Shown here piece by piece: positions 10,537 to 19,947 of a stretch of 43,380 nucleotides of DNA; the first letter of the stretch is position 1, and each line of letters opens with the position of its first letter. Position numbers and translations under genes: made by a program. Source of the stretch: Chara braunii. Lineage: Eukaryota; Streptophyta; Charophyceae; Charales; Characeae. The stretch lies in the NCBI GenBank assembly GCA_003427395.1, contig BFEA01000393.1, forward strand, positions 68,941 through 112,320, in the 5' to 3' direction. The notes beneath the pieces are model-generated. The model was not told where the DNA came from. It did no database searches and worked only from the letters and a program-made list of their open reading frames with translations.

Positions 10537-10719
10537 CATATATCTAAGCGCCAAAAGATCACACTTTGCAAAACAAATGAAAAAAACAACACACACACAA
10601 GACAAATTTGAAGAGCACACTGAAACCATTCATATCTTCTTTTGTATATCATCAAACAAAGTTGCCCGCTAAACCGTAGGTAGAGATGGAGAAGAGGACA
10701 ACAAACTCGAGGCTGTAAC

Positions 10720-10753
10720 AGATTGTTTTGTCGGGGTTTCACCGACTCATCAT
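10720..10753 (-). ncRNA. Hammerhead-ribozyme-like core, copy B (degenerate)
   Basis: On the minus strand: ATGATGA (10753-10747), stem II GTCGG / CCGAC (10746-10742 with 10734-10730), then AAAACA, loop ATC, TGT and T. Stem II is kept perfectly while two core positions differ from consensus (C to A at the start, G to A in GAAA). It is the inverted partner of copy A. Confidence 0.4.
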
Positions 10754-10852
10754 GAGGCTATATATACACATCTAGGTAGCACCCTGTACACTTACGCGGG
10801 GAATCAAGTACATACTACGGAGTACACGTACAAAAATTGCGTATGAGTACGA

Positions 10853-11387
10853 AAAAAAAAAAAAAAAAACAGAAAAATCTAAAAAAAAATTGTATGTTAT
10901 GTAAAACAATAATACAAACAACTTTTACCTGGGAGTCACGTTGGAATACCCAACCAAATTCGATTTATTATTTTTTTTTTTCAAGAGGTCTATGGCTCCG
11001 ATCTATTCGCAGGGAGCTGCACCTGCAAGAAATCGGGTCCGGCGTTCCTCATGACAACAACAGAGCTGCACCTGCTGGAAATCTGGTCTAGCGTCCCTCA
11101 TAACAACAACAGATATTAGTCCGAAACGAAAATTCAAGGTTGTTCATGCAGCCCACCTGGCTAGACCACACAGATTTCTTCACCTATCAGGGCGCCAGAT
11201 ACTTAGTTCTACCCTAGCCTGTGTGTACTTCCAGAGATTGAACTGCCAGATTAGTTCAGGTCAGATCATTAGGTGGGGATCAAAGAGCACACTACAGTAT
11301 ACTCCCTGAAATGCGAGCTACATAAAACACGGTGGCCATTGAAGCTTCTTGATTCAAAAGTTCAAAACAGTTCAAGGTGGGCAGGGG

Positions 11388-11454
<67 letters not shown>

Positions 11455-12141
11455 CAAGGAATTCTCCAATCTCGTCGCCTCCCCTGCCTGTTTCAAGCCA
11501 CCCAATCTTGCCAAACGATTTTGTCTGAAGTCACCCGGTCTTGCCCCATGATCTTGCTTCTATGCGCATGATCATTAATTTCGCCATTGCTGCTCTCAGT
11601 GCTGACTGTTTCACCCTGTGAACTGTACAAATTACCCTCTCTAATCCTCCAATCGACATCATTTTTTTTATAAGTGTCTGCTCCATCTCCAACTTTCTCA
11701 ATCTCACCATTACCGCTTTCCTCCCCACCGATATGTCGATGTTGAAGACCCTCTTGTTGAGCTTCGTGACGATCTCCACAATGTTCAACCTTTTCGCTGT
11801 TCTCCACCTGACTTACGTTTTCCTCACACTTTTCAGTGTCCCCCTATTCTACAGTGCCTTTCTCTATCGATACCTCTTCATCACCATTTTGAAGGGAATA
11901 ATCCTGATGGCACTGGCCTATCACACAGGCCCATCTTAGTTCACCTCCACAGTTCCCGCATCGCACGTTAAACTCCATAGGAACCCGCTGATGTAGCTGC
12001 ATACAAAGTATCAAAGTCTTTCTCACGAGGTTGGGCCGGCGATGTAACGGAAAGGTCTCGCTCATACGGCCTTGTTTGGTGCCACCAGGCTCGAACTATC
12101 GACCTCCTGATAGTGAGTACAGTTCCAAGTCGACACTCGTT
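10853..12141. repeat. Genuine copy of the segment duplicated at 1-1289
   Basis: It flows without a break into 12142 onward and from 10852, so I take this as the real locus. It starts with an A run, contains LINE 3'-end-like motifs at 11014-11111 and the CT tract at 11389-11448. On the minus strand are two adjacent acidic frames (11844-12065 and 11493-11807) of unknown identity; the first has CGNC and a later C and H but not a clear zinc knuckle. They may be a decayed retrotransposon ORF1. Confidence 0.8.
11389..11448. repeat. (CT)30 microsatellite
   Basis: Uninterrupted CT dinucleotides, identical in length to the copy at 537-596. Confidence 0.95.
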
Positions 12142-12308
12142 CCTTGAGGTGGTTCTTCTCATGCAGCCAGCACACTGTCAGGAATGGAAGTCCCTGTTTG
12201 CCGCTTTCCTAGTGAGTACAGTTCCAAGTCGACACTCGTTCCTTGAGGTGGTTCTTCTCATGCAGCCAGCACACTGTCAGGAATGGAAGGCCCTGTTTGC
12301 CACTTTCC
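12111..12308. repeat. Tandem duplication, 99-bp period
   Basis: TAGTGAGTACAGTTCCAAGT starts at 12111 and again at 12210. The units differ by only two or so substitutions (TCCCTGTTTGCCG versus GCCCTGTTTGCCA). The library-adapter junction described at 1291-1328 falls 31 bases into the first unit. Confidence 0.95.
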
Positions 12309-12611
12309 TTCTCTAGGTGTCCTCTTGTTCCGGCCCTCTCCGTTGACAGTCTGTACTTATGCGGCGGTCACACAACCATCCTCTAGGACCTCTACCCCAA
12401 CGAACTCACTTGGTATATGGACGACAGGCCGGATCCGAAGTCAAGCTCCACAGCTCATTGCCTACTTTCCACTGAAGGAATATGCCGGAAAAAATGCTCC
12501 ACTTGCTTCACATATCAGGATCGCCAAACACCACATCATGCACTAACTTTACCCTCCCTTTCCAGCTGACCCCTCTCCCGTACACGATTCCGATTTTCTC
12601 TCGACAGGCGG

Positions 12612-13180
12612 CGGGAGGAGATGACCTCGCTGCAGTCGGCCCAGATGTCATATGTGTTATAAACGTTTATGGGCCCAATGAAATAGATGACAAAATCAGA
12701 TTCTTTCAGGACATAAGGATCCAAATCCCGGAAGGGATACCTTTAGTCATGGCAGGAGATTTTAATGCCGCTCTGGATAGATGGTTGGATAGATGGAAGA
12801 TACCATCGCCTTGTCCCCAGTATATAGAAGAGGATGAGAGGATAATTCAAACCTTATGTGAACATGAACGCCTATTTGATTCATACTCAAGGATCTTCCC
12901 GCGAGAAAGGTTTTTCACATGTATACATAACCAAGGCAACCATCTACAATCTAGATCTAGGATTGATCTAATCCTTTTGTCTGAAGATCTAGAGAGAGCC
13001 TTGAATGGGGCAGCAATCTTTCCACAGAGCCCATGGTCCGGAGCAGACCATAAGATTTGCACAATTCTTTTGTCTTTGGCAAAGAAACCGGATCAAGGCA
13101 AAGGGCTCTATAAACTAAATACATCATTGTTGGCTTGCAACAATTTTAAAAAATATTTAACAGATGTCTGGGAATATTGA
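12612..13180 (+). pseudogene. LINE-B ORF2 endonuclease domain, N-truncated
   Basis: The open frame (readable from 12482, LINE-like from about 12630) carries VICVINVYGPN, then PLVMAGDFNAAL (the catalytic Asp and Asn), SRIDLILLS and GADHKICTILL, the four C-terminal landmarks of the exonuclease-endonuclease-phosphatase fold used by LINEs. The final landmark is ADHK rather than the usual SDHxP. The N-terminal half with the QETH-type Glu is missing, so it cannot cut DNA. The frame stops at TGA 13178-13180, and the same frame continues as ORF2 downstream. Confidence 0.8.
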
Positions 13181-13858
13181 CAATCGACGATGGATAGACA
13201 ACATTCCTATATCTCGTGGTTCAATACTGACCTATGCTTTCTTGCTAAAAAATGAAATGAATTTTCTAAATTACGGGTTAAGAACAGACACTTACAGGAA
13301 ATACAAATCCAGGAACAAATTCTCAATTATGAATCTCAGGATCAATTAGATGACCCCTCTCAAATCAACAACATACAGGAACTCAGGAACCAGCTTTTGT
13401 CTTTCGCACAGTACCGTTGGCAAGGACAGATAATTAGAAGTAAATTGTCGAAATTCACAACAGAAGGTCAGATGGACACTTCCTTTTTTGCGATGGCACA
13501 ATCGAGAGCCAAACGATCGACTATAGATAATCTTTACAATCACGAACTTCCTTTGGATCCTTCGGCACCTGTATCCTCTGCAGCAAGTTTAAAAGTAGCC
13601 TACGACTTCTTCAAAAAATTATTCAAGTCAGCAGAAGACTCTACTCGGGTACAAGAAGATGACCAAGCGATTCGTCTATTCTTGGAACCCTTGTTTCAAT
13701 CAATTACTCAAAATCAAAAGGATTGTCTAGAAAAACCTATAACGAAGGATGAAATCTGGACAGCACTAATGCAAATGGAAGAAGACAAGACCCCAGGAGT
13801 AGATGGTCTTCCCAAAGAATTTTGGGAAGCCATGTGGCCGACTTCTCACAAGATTTGA
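13181..13858 (+). pseudogene. LINE-B ORF2 linker and RT finger start
   Basis: In the same frame as the endonuclease, and open apart from TGA at 13253-13255, this stretch encodes a Gln/Asn/Leu-rich coiled coil (NRHLQEIQIQEQILNYES), then SFFAMAQSRAKRSTIDNL. The RT start follows: PITKDEIWTALMQM and KTPGVDGLPKEFWEAMW. PGxDGxPxEF is the first conserved RT block of LINEs. The frame ends at TGA 13856-13858; the next block resumes after a one-base shift. Confidence 0.8.
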
Positions 13859-13860
13859 TG

Positions 13861-14740
13861 TGATACTATCAAGAAGTATGGGAGACAGGTCAAATGGGAG
13901 AAATAGTGATCCAAGGGGTCCTTACACTTTTATATAAAAAGGGGGGAAAATCTAATATTAGAAATTACAGACCTATAACCTTGTTGACTGTGGTTTATAA
14001 ACTGTTGGCTAAAGCACTGACGAACCGTATGATCCCATTGATGGCTGATATAATTCACCCCTCGCAAACAGGGTTCATAAATGGTCGACATATTCAAGAC
14101 AATATTCTCTTAATTAACGAAATGGTCAAAGCGTCTCGTCAGGCTAAACAAAATACAGCAGTGGTGTTTATTGATTTTGAAAAAGCATACGACCATGTAG
14201 ATTGGAAGTTCCTAGATGCATGTTTGCATAGAATGAATCTCGGGCCTAATTTGCGCAGATGGATTAAAATTTTGCACATAAATACAACTACTCGAATTTT
14301 AGTCAACGGTCTGTTGTCACCTGAAATACATATCCAAAGGTCAGTAAGGCAAGGTGATCCATTAACCCCTTTCCTTTTTGTGATTGTTATGGAAGCTTTG
14401 GGTGCTAATCTTAGAGCGAATAAGAATATTAAACGCCTTACCATTTCAGGAATACCCGAAGAAGCTATACCAATAGCCTCAATGTTTGCGGACGATCTAA
14501 CCATCATAATGGAAGCCTCAGAGGCAAACATGGAAGAAATAAAAAATCTTTTGGAAAAATTCTCGAGTCTTTCAGACGTGGTGGTAAGTGGGGAAGTAAA
14601 ACCCAGGGGTGGTGGATCCACTCAAATGGGGGCCGCCCGCCCGAATCTCCTAGGTTTAAATGGTTGCCTTTGGAAGCTTCGTTGAGAGTATTGGGGGTGG
14701 TTTTGATGGCAACTGGCAAACCAGTAACAAATGATGACTA
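13861..14740 (+). pseudogene. LINE-B reverse transcriptase domain
   Basis: The RT copies element RNA at the nicked target. Blocks seen in order: LLYKKGGKSNIRNYRPITLL, HPSQTGFINGRHIQDN, VVFIDFEKAYDHVDW (first catalytic Asp), RSVRQGDPLTPFLFVIVMEAL, and SMFADDLTII with the FADD catalytic pair (about 14484-14513). All three catalytic aspartates are present. The frame shifts near 14585; in the new frame WWIHSNGGRPPE and FKWLPLEASLRVLG continue to a TAG at 14739-14741. Confidence 0.9.
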
Positions 14741-14741
14741 G

Positions 14742-15902
14742 ATCTCAAAACCAGCAATTCAAAAAATGAGTCAATGGAAAAACAAACATACTTCCATGTT
14801 GAAGAGATCTCTGATATTAAATAATGTGGTATTTGCTTCAATTTGGTACAAGTTTTCAATCTAGGCGATCAGTAAACCAGAAACTAAACGATTGATAAAA
14901 CAAGCTATAGCTTTCCTTTGGATAGGGGACCATGAGTTACAAAATGTGATTCCAAGGGTTGCTTGGGTCACACTCATTCAACCCAAGACTAGGGGAGGGT
15001 TAGGGATTTTAAACCCTGCCCTACAATGCCAAGCTTTGTCGTTACAATGGATAGATGATCTCATCCTAGGTATTGACAAACCTTGGTAACCATTGGCTTT
15101 ACAACAAATTAGGAAACTGGCGCCATTAGCTCCATCTCAAGTTCACCCTCTTACTTGGGTAGAAGACTTATTCTGGAAAATTCCTAGACCTTCGAAACAC
15201 TCAAGAAGTAATGGGGAGAAAGGAGACGCTATCCAAGACCTTTGTCTGGATGACCTATGGGTATCGCTTTTGCGGTCATGGCGAAGGTTACCCTTACCAA
15301 ATAAACCTAGGCCAACACGCTATGAGGAAATCCTTCGGCAACATTTGTTTGGAAATAGATGGATTACGGATGAAAATGGATGTATATATAATAGCTCTAG
15401 CTCCCCCTGGTCTCAGTGGGTGAAAAAAGGGGTGATTCGAATCAAAGATATCTGGGATCCAATTAAAAAAGGGTGGAAGACTTTTGAGATACTAAAAAAA
15501 ACAATTACTTACGCTCATAAGTTGGAGCAGAGGTTAGAACATATAATCGATTCTATCCCTCTGGCAAGGGTAAGGGAATTGAGAAGAGGAGTAAGATTTC
15601 AGGAGGGTGACTTCGTGACAATCACACATGACCCACAGGATTGGTAGTCTGGGCAAATAATAACCTTATTGAAAGAAGGGGCCCTAGTGGCCAGATTCAA
15701 ATTAACGTCAACTCACCTGCTAAGCCCTAGCTCTGAGAACCAAGTGGATTCTGTACCTTTTCAGGAAATGTTTAGAGTAAGGGCCATATTTATCTCAGCA
15801 ATGTCCGGGTGGCGGATCTTTCATCCATCTACTCTTATTCCAGACCTTCATAGCAGACCGGGAAAAAATATAAGTTGCGTATTTTACAATCCCTTACGGT
15901 GA
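14742..15902 (+). pseudogene. LINE-B ORF2 region between RT and zf-RVT
   Basis: One frame, interrupted by stops at 14862-14864, 15087-15089 and 15645-15647, encodes LILNNVVFASIWY, WIGDHELQNVIPRVAW, GGLGILNPALQ and HPLTWVEDLFWKIPRPS. These are the conserved thumb/connection landmarks of plant LINEs, shared almost word for word with LINE-C (ALAMNNVVLASLWY, VHPLTWLEDRFWSIPRPS). The part after 15200 is less conserved. A frameshift near 15875 precedes the zf-RVT segment. Confidence 0.8.
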
Positions 15903-16777
15903 AAGCAACTTATCGACTCTTAAGACCAAGAGTGGATGTGTCATCAATAATAATAAACCGATGGACAAAACATCTGAATATAGATGTACAAAGAATCAAA
16001 AACATAAAATTCTTTAATCATCTCAGAAGACCCGCCAAGTTCGCTTCATTACAATGGCAAATCATTCACCGATGTCTTCCTACTAATGATTGGCTCATTG
16101 ACCATTCCAATCTCAAGCAAAAAGGTCTAGCCCTTCCATGGTGTAAAGCATGTTTTTCGGTCTTTCCTAGTAAAAGAATTAGAGAGACAATTGAGCATGT
16201 CTTCCTTCAATGTCCTGGTACCGTGTTATTGTGGAGAAGGTGGGATTGTGTGTGGAGAGAATTGACAGGGATCGACTGGCCTTGGAATTGGAAAACTATC
16301 CTACTGGGACATTGGAATCCTATGGATATGAATCCTTCTGAATTCCCAAGTTTTTTTTTTTATATAGGGCGAAAGGCCATTCTCTGGGCCATTTGGCACA
16401 AACGATGTGTTTTTGAAAGAGAAGGGGTTAAATTGGAAGGAAATGATTTAGCTGAATTAATTGTGTCGTTTGTGCAAACGGAAATATGCGCACAATGGTC
16501 TTTGGTTAAAACTAAGTTACAAACGATGAATCAAAAGGGAGATATCATTAGGTGCATTCTCAAATTCAATAAAGACTGGCTGGGAGAATCTGAAGGAAGG
16601 ACTCTGGGAGAAGTCAGATGGCCAGGAAAGGAGGAACAGTGCGAAAGTCTCAAACGGGATTTCTTTCTCAATTTCAGGGATTGGTTTTCTTTCCCTCCGG
16701 GAGCTACTTTCAGAGCTCCAGAATTCTTTCCTAACCCTTTTCCACCGTCGGCCTTATCCCTAGTTGACATGCAATGA
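15875..16777 (+). pseudogene. LINE-B zf-RVT domain and ORF2 C-terminus
   Basis: A 300-residue frame contains KATYRLLRPRVDV, then FASLQWQIIHRCLPTNDWL and WCKACFSVF ... ETIEHVFLQCPG. The Cys-x2-Cys ... His-x4-Cys pattern is the zf-RVT domain at the end of plant LINE ORF2. A Trp- and Ile-rich tail (GRKAILWAIWHKRCVFE) follows, and the protein ends FFPNPFPPSALSLVDMQ. LINE-C ends in the same way. The frame is intact over its whole length, the longest in the window. Confidence 0.85.
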
Positions 16778-17046
16778 TATGCTTTGTGATGGGCATTAAT
16801 CCTTCTCAAAGTTCTTTTTGATCTCTCCATTCTCTTCAAGAAGAGGGTGGAAAAAGGAAGAAAGGGTAGAGCTAGCAGCTACCTTTGGAAGGTGTTTTCT
16901 GGCGCCTATTATAGGTGAAGAGGTTGCTTGTTCTGATAACTATGTGTCTATTTGTATATCCAAGGGACGCTGGACCCGTTTTCCAGCAGGTGAAGTTCCC
17001 CACCAATAGATGGAGCGTTTTGAAAAAAATAAAAAAATAAAAAAAT
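16778..17046 (+). other. LINE-B 3' untranslated region and A-rich tail
   Basis: After the ORF2 stop, about 240 bases lead to GGGACGCTGGACCCGTTTTC at 16964, CAGCAGGTGA and CCCCACCAATAGATGGAGCG, then an AAAATAAAAAAATAAAAAAA-type tail ending near 17046. The last 50 bases before the tail are an inverted copy of 17155-17210 at the tail of LINE-C. This makes it a conserved 3'-end motif of the LINE family, plausibly the RT recognition site. Confidence 0.65.
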
Positions 17047-17061
17047 CCCGTCAACTCTATG

Positions 17062-17092
<31 letters not shown>

Positions 17093-17154
17093 TAGAAAGC
17101 CCCCGCCAGTGTTAGTGGTGCTGATAAGAGCAGACACCACTAGCACCTGGGGAG

Positions 17155-17213
17155 AGGCTCTATCTATTGGTGGGGAGCATCACCTGCTGGAAAACGGGTC
17201 CAGCGTCCCTCAT
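17155..17213 (-). repeat. LINE 3'-end motif, LINE-C copy
   Basis: Plus-strand CACCTGCTGGAAAACGGGTC followed by CAGCGTCCCTCAT. It is preceded by GGCTCTATCTATTGGTGGGG, the inverted counterpart of 16997-17016 in LINE-B. Further copies are at 11019-11101 (and the artefact copy 167-249) and 21415-21447. Confidence 0.7.
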
Positions 17214-17407
17214 ACAGACTGATTTTGGAGTACGCTCCTGCTAGCATGAATTGCCCTGGGATCCAGGGGATTGACTGAGCAGGATATTGGCGGGAAGGGG
17301 AAACCTCGTCACCCTGCATTCGGCTCCAGATACACAACTATACGCTAGTTCCTCCCTCCTCCTGAGCCACACTGAAACCGTACTAGCATCTACCCCATCT
17401 GCTGACA

Positions 17408-17708
17408 TTCTTGGGGAACAAGGGTGGAGCCTGCCAGCATTGATTACCCCGCTTCATACCACTGTAGATCTACAATGGAGAATCCATGGGGTGGAAAGGG
17501 ATCAAGGAAANNNNNNNNNNNNNNNNNNNNNNNNNNNNNNNNNNNNNNNNNNNNNNNNNNNNNNNNNNNNNNNNNNNNNNNNNNNNNNNNNNNNNNNNNN
17601 NNNNNTCTTGGCGAACAAGGGTGGAGCCTGCCAGCATTGATTACCCCGCTTCGTACCACTGTAGATCTACAATGGAGAATCCATGGGGTGGAAAGGGATC
17701 GGGGAAAT
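17408..17708. repeat. Duplicated ~100 bp flanking an assembly gap
   Basis: The segment starting GAACAAGGGTGGAGCCTGCC is present just before the gap (17416) and just after it (17612), with only a few differences over about 100 bases. Both copies carry the ORF2 C-terminal coding end of LINE-C on the minus strand. It is either a real tandem duplication too hard to assemble or two overlapping contig ends left unmerged. Confidence 0.8.
17511..17605. other. Assembly gap (95 N)
   Basis: A run of 95 undetermined bases. Frames drawn across it are not meaningful. Confidence 1.
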
Positions 17709-18440
17709 CAGAAGGAGGGCGCAGAGGAACCGCCCCATCTACCGTAGTCCAATCACTAAAACAGATACCAGTCTCTTTTGAGCTCGTCCTCACCCCCTTC
17801 CAAAAACCGTCCTCCCTCCCAACTAATGCCTGGAAAAATGTCGGATAGCTTGCATTATGTCTTTTTTCGTTTGAAATAGATCCAGTTTTGCTTTCACACT
17901 TTGCCATTGTGCCATGAGTTCTTCCTGAATATATTGCTTAACCATTTCGGTGACCTCTTCCCCCTCTATCTTGACTCCTTCAATCACGAGTATGCACATT
18001 TTTTGCCAAAGAGGCCAAATGATAGCTCTCCTCCCCGTCGTAAACATATTATTTTCGAAGGGACAGTCCGTGGGGGAAGACCAGGCTTCACATAAGAGGG
18101 CTCTCCAGTCCCATGGCCATGTGGATGTAGTGTCGAGCTGCCGCCAAAATCTGTCCCACCATCACCATATCAGAATCGCCGCTGGGCATTGCAGAAATAT
18201 ATGCTCTATGGTTTCTGCGATCTTTCGGTGGGGAAAGGAGGCCAAACAGGAGTGGCACCATGGTAGCGCTAAGCCTTTTTGTTCCAGGTGGGTGCGGTCA
18301 ATTAGCCAGCTATTGGTTGGGAGGCAGCGGTGCTCAATCTGCCACTGCAGCGAAGCCAGTTTCGCCGGTTTGGATCTCGTGGCTTTAAACCACCGGATGG
18401 GTCAAACTGCATCTCTGCCCACGTTCAGATGGGTTAGCCA
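17641..18440 (-). pseudogene. LINE-C zf-RVT domain and ORF2 C-terminus
   Basis: On the minus strand, IEHRCLPTNSWLIDRTHLEQ is followed by GLALPWCHSCLASF and ETIEHIFLQCP (about 18190-18345): the same Cys-Cys-His-Cys zf-RVT pattern as LINE-B. The frame at 18047-17823 encodes GRRAIIWPLWQKMCIL and IQEELMAQWQSVKAKL, matching the LINE-B C-terminal tail. FPDPFPPHGFSIVDLQ marks the ORF2 end near 17660-17700. Frameshifts separate these blocks. Confidence 0.75.
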
Positions 18441-18962
18441 TCACTCTCTCACAATTTCTTTCACATTTACCCTTGGTCTCAGGAGGCGGTAGGCAGATTT
18501 CACTGACAAGGTGAATAAGGTCTTGTTTACCCCCTTTTTCCTTGTCGGATTCCATCGCCATTCCTCGGGGTCGAAGGGGAGGTTAGCAAGTGGGGTTTCA
18601 GGGAAGAAAGTGAACCAGTGCTCCTGCAAAGGGAGTACTCGGATGCGGTGCAAATCTGTCCTTTCCCACCATTTCAATACTTCAGGGTGGTACCTCTTTA
18701 GCCTATTGTCATGTTCCCAATGGAAAAGATTCACTAGTGCTTCCTGGGTGTGTACCACCACCACATTCCCCACCCTTTCTGGATCACCCGGGATAGCCAC
18801 CCAGTCCCCTTCTTCAAGGCATGGTCCCTTACGTAGGATGCGCAGCCAATCCAAGTGTACAAAAAAGATTAATTCCTCCAAGTTCTTCCCCACATGATGG
18901 CAATGCTTTATAAGAGGTTTCAGTTTTGTTCTGTTTGCCAGTTCTTTCCTTCCACGTCCCAT
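18441..18962 (-). pseudogene. LINE-C ORF2 segment before zf-RVT
   Basis: A 173-residue frame contains HHVGKNLEELIFF, GPCLEEGDWVAIPGDPE (compare VRFQEGDFVTITHDPQDW in LINE-B), LPLQEHWFTFFPETPLANL and SVKSAYRLLRPRVNV, the block that leads into zf-RVT. Upstream the similarity continues in another frame (NSWVKGGVIRIKDIWD, near 18985), so a frameshift lies near 18920. Confidence 0.7.
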
Positions 18963-19193
18963 ATGTCCTTGATTCTTATCACCCCCCCTTTGACCCAGCT
19001 ATTCCACGGGGGGGGCGAACTACAGTACCCTCCCGCGCCGATCAGTGATGTGCATGTTCCCGAAGAGGGGTTGTCTTGCCACCTCCTCCCATCTAGACGG
19101 CCTTCCTTCGTCTAGTAGGGGGAGTTGGTGCCACGCGCGAAGGGCCCTAAACCAGAAATCGTCCCCGACCAACTATCGCCTGGCAGCCCCCCC

Positions 19194-19802
19194 TTATGTG
19201 TTTCTTGGGGATCGGGACGGGCGGGGAATGGACCAGAAGCGGTCTTCAAGCCAGGTCAGCGGGTGGACCTCACAAGAGGGCTGGAAAGCCAAACGTGCAA
19301 TTTGTTCCAGGGCCAAGGCCGCCCACGAGAGATGGGCGGGGAAAAGCAGCCGCCTGATCCATTCGACCGTCACTGCTGTAACCTGGATGGCCGGGTCCAC
19401 GATGCCTAGACCCCCTTTGTCTTTTGGCTGAATAACGACCGGCCAGGCGACTCTAGTGATCACATTAGAAAGGGTGTTGTCCCCCCTCCTCAATGCTTTG
19501 ACTGCATCTTTGCTAAGGGCCCATATTGCGGATTTGTACCATAGTGAGGCCAATACAACATTGTTCATGGCCAAGGCTCTGCCCATCAGCGACGTCCGCT
19601 TGTCATTCCAGAGAGCCATCTTCTCCAGCGCGGGTTTCAGGATCCAATCATCATTTGAGGTTGGCCTACCCAAGACAGTCATCATGATGCCCAGGACCCG
19701 AATCGGAGCCTCCATAGGTAGCCATTTAACCTGCGGGTACTCGGGTGGGCGCACCCCTTGGTGATTGGGAGGGGCGGGGAATGGACCAGAATCGGTCTTC
19801 AA
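19194..19802 (-). pseudogene. LINE-C ORF2 thumb/connection region
   Basis: The 202-residue frame contains VKWLPMEAPIRVLGIMM, ALAMNNVVLASLWYKSAIW, VITRVAWPVVIQPKDKGG and HPLTWLEDRFWSIPRPS. These are the landmarks that follow the RT domain in this family (LINE-B 14660-15200). The RT catalytic core is not present upstream, so the element begins here or was cut here. Confidence 0.75.
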
Positions 19803-19917
19803 GCCAGGTCAGCGGGTGGACCTCACAAGAGGTCTGGGGAGCCAAACATGCAATTTGTTCCAGGGCCAAGGCCGCCCATGGGAGATAGGGGGTGAAAAGC
19901 AGCCGCCAGCTCCATGT
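19774..19917. repeat. Direct copy of 19219-19362
   Basis: GGGGAATGGACCAGAATCGG and the following 140 bases repeat 19219-19362 in the same orientation, with about 10 percent differences. On the minus strand both encode LALEQIAxLA ... EVHPLTWLEDRFWSIPRPS. It is a rearranged extra piece of the same LINE family at the 5' edge of LINE-C. Confidence 0.8.
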
Positions 19918-19947
19918 TACCAACGGTGAGATAGTGAATCCCTAAGC

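Larger units (their letters stand above)
10250..10757. mobile_element. Inverted-repeat element with two hammerhead-ribozyme-like cores
   Basis: Two inverted arms, about 10291-10404 and 10650-10757, face each other across a roughly 245-bp AT-rich spacer. Each arm has a hammerhead-like core at its outer end and a CCGGGCAGTT-type end at its inner end (taccgggcagttctatttgacg-like at 10383-10404; the inverted, diverged form at 10650-10671). Extra copies of the end motif lie at 10250-10271 (reverse complement), 10432-10455 and 10510-10521 (partial). TA runs lie between the end motifs. The spacer shares sequence with 1814-1895. No protein is encoded. The mix of hammerhead cores and repeated arms recalls the repeats of Penelope-like elements or retrozymes, but no partner protein is visible here. 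Confidence 0.55.
12612..17046 (+). mobile_element. LINE-B: 5'-truncated LINE with complete RT and zf-RVT
   Basis: The element contains, in order, the C-terminal two thirds of an APE endonuclease, a linker, a full reverse transcriptase, a thumb/connection region and a zf-RVT domain. A 3' untranslated region and an A-rich tail (17019-17046) follow. It lacks ORF1 and the start of the endonuclease, the usual 5' truncation of target-primed reverse transcription. Inactivating changes are few: in-frame stops at 13178, 13253, 14739, 14862, 15087 and 15645, and frameshifts near 13856, 14585 and 15875. It is the best-preserved element in the window. LINE-C is a close relative in the opposite orientation. 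Confidence 0.85.
17061..19925 (-). mobile_element. LINE-C: 5'-truncated LINE, tail to tail with LINE-B
   Basis: Read on the minus strand, the element runs from a rearranged start near 19925, through the post-RT region and zf-RVT, to a 3' untranslated region and a poly-A tail seen as the T run at 17061-17086. The endonuclease and the RT catalytic core are absent. An N gap (17511-17605) lies in its 3' region. It belongs to the same family as LINE-B by protein landmarks and by its 3'-end motif. Confidence 0.8.

Noticed and set aside
10201-10629. Isoleucine/tyrosine-rich proteins over the TA repeats
   Set aside because: They translate TATATA runs on both strands and cross the inverted-repeat element.
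12075-12125. Possible tRNA 3' half (GTTCGAG and CACCA-like string on the minus strand)
   Set aside because: The T-stem does not pair and no D-arm or anticodon arm is found.
1-12141. Biological segmental duplication of 1.3 kb
   Set aside because: Exact identity including microsatellite length, and a library junction adapter at the edge, favour an assembly artefact.
14139-14621. 160-residue minus-strand frame inside LINE-B RT
   Set aside because: It is a shadow of the plus-strand RT domain.
17287-17848. Plus-strand frames across the gap (100-120 residues)
   Set aside because: They contain undetermined bases and lie opposite the LINE-C ORF2 end.
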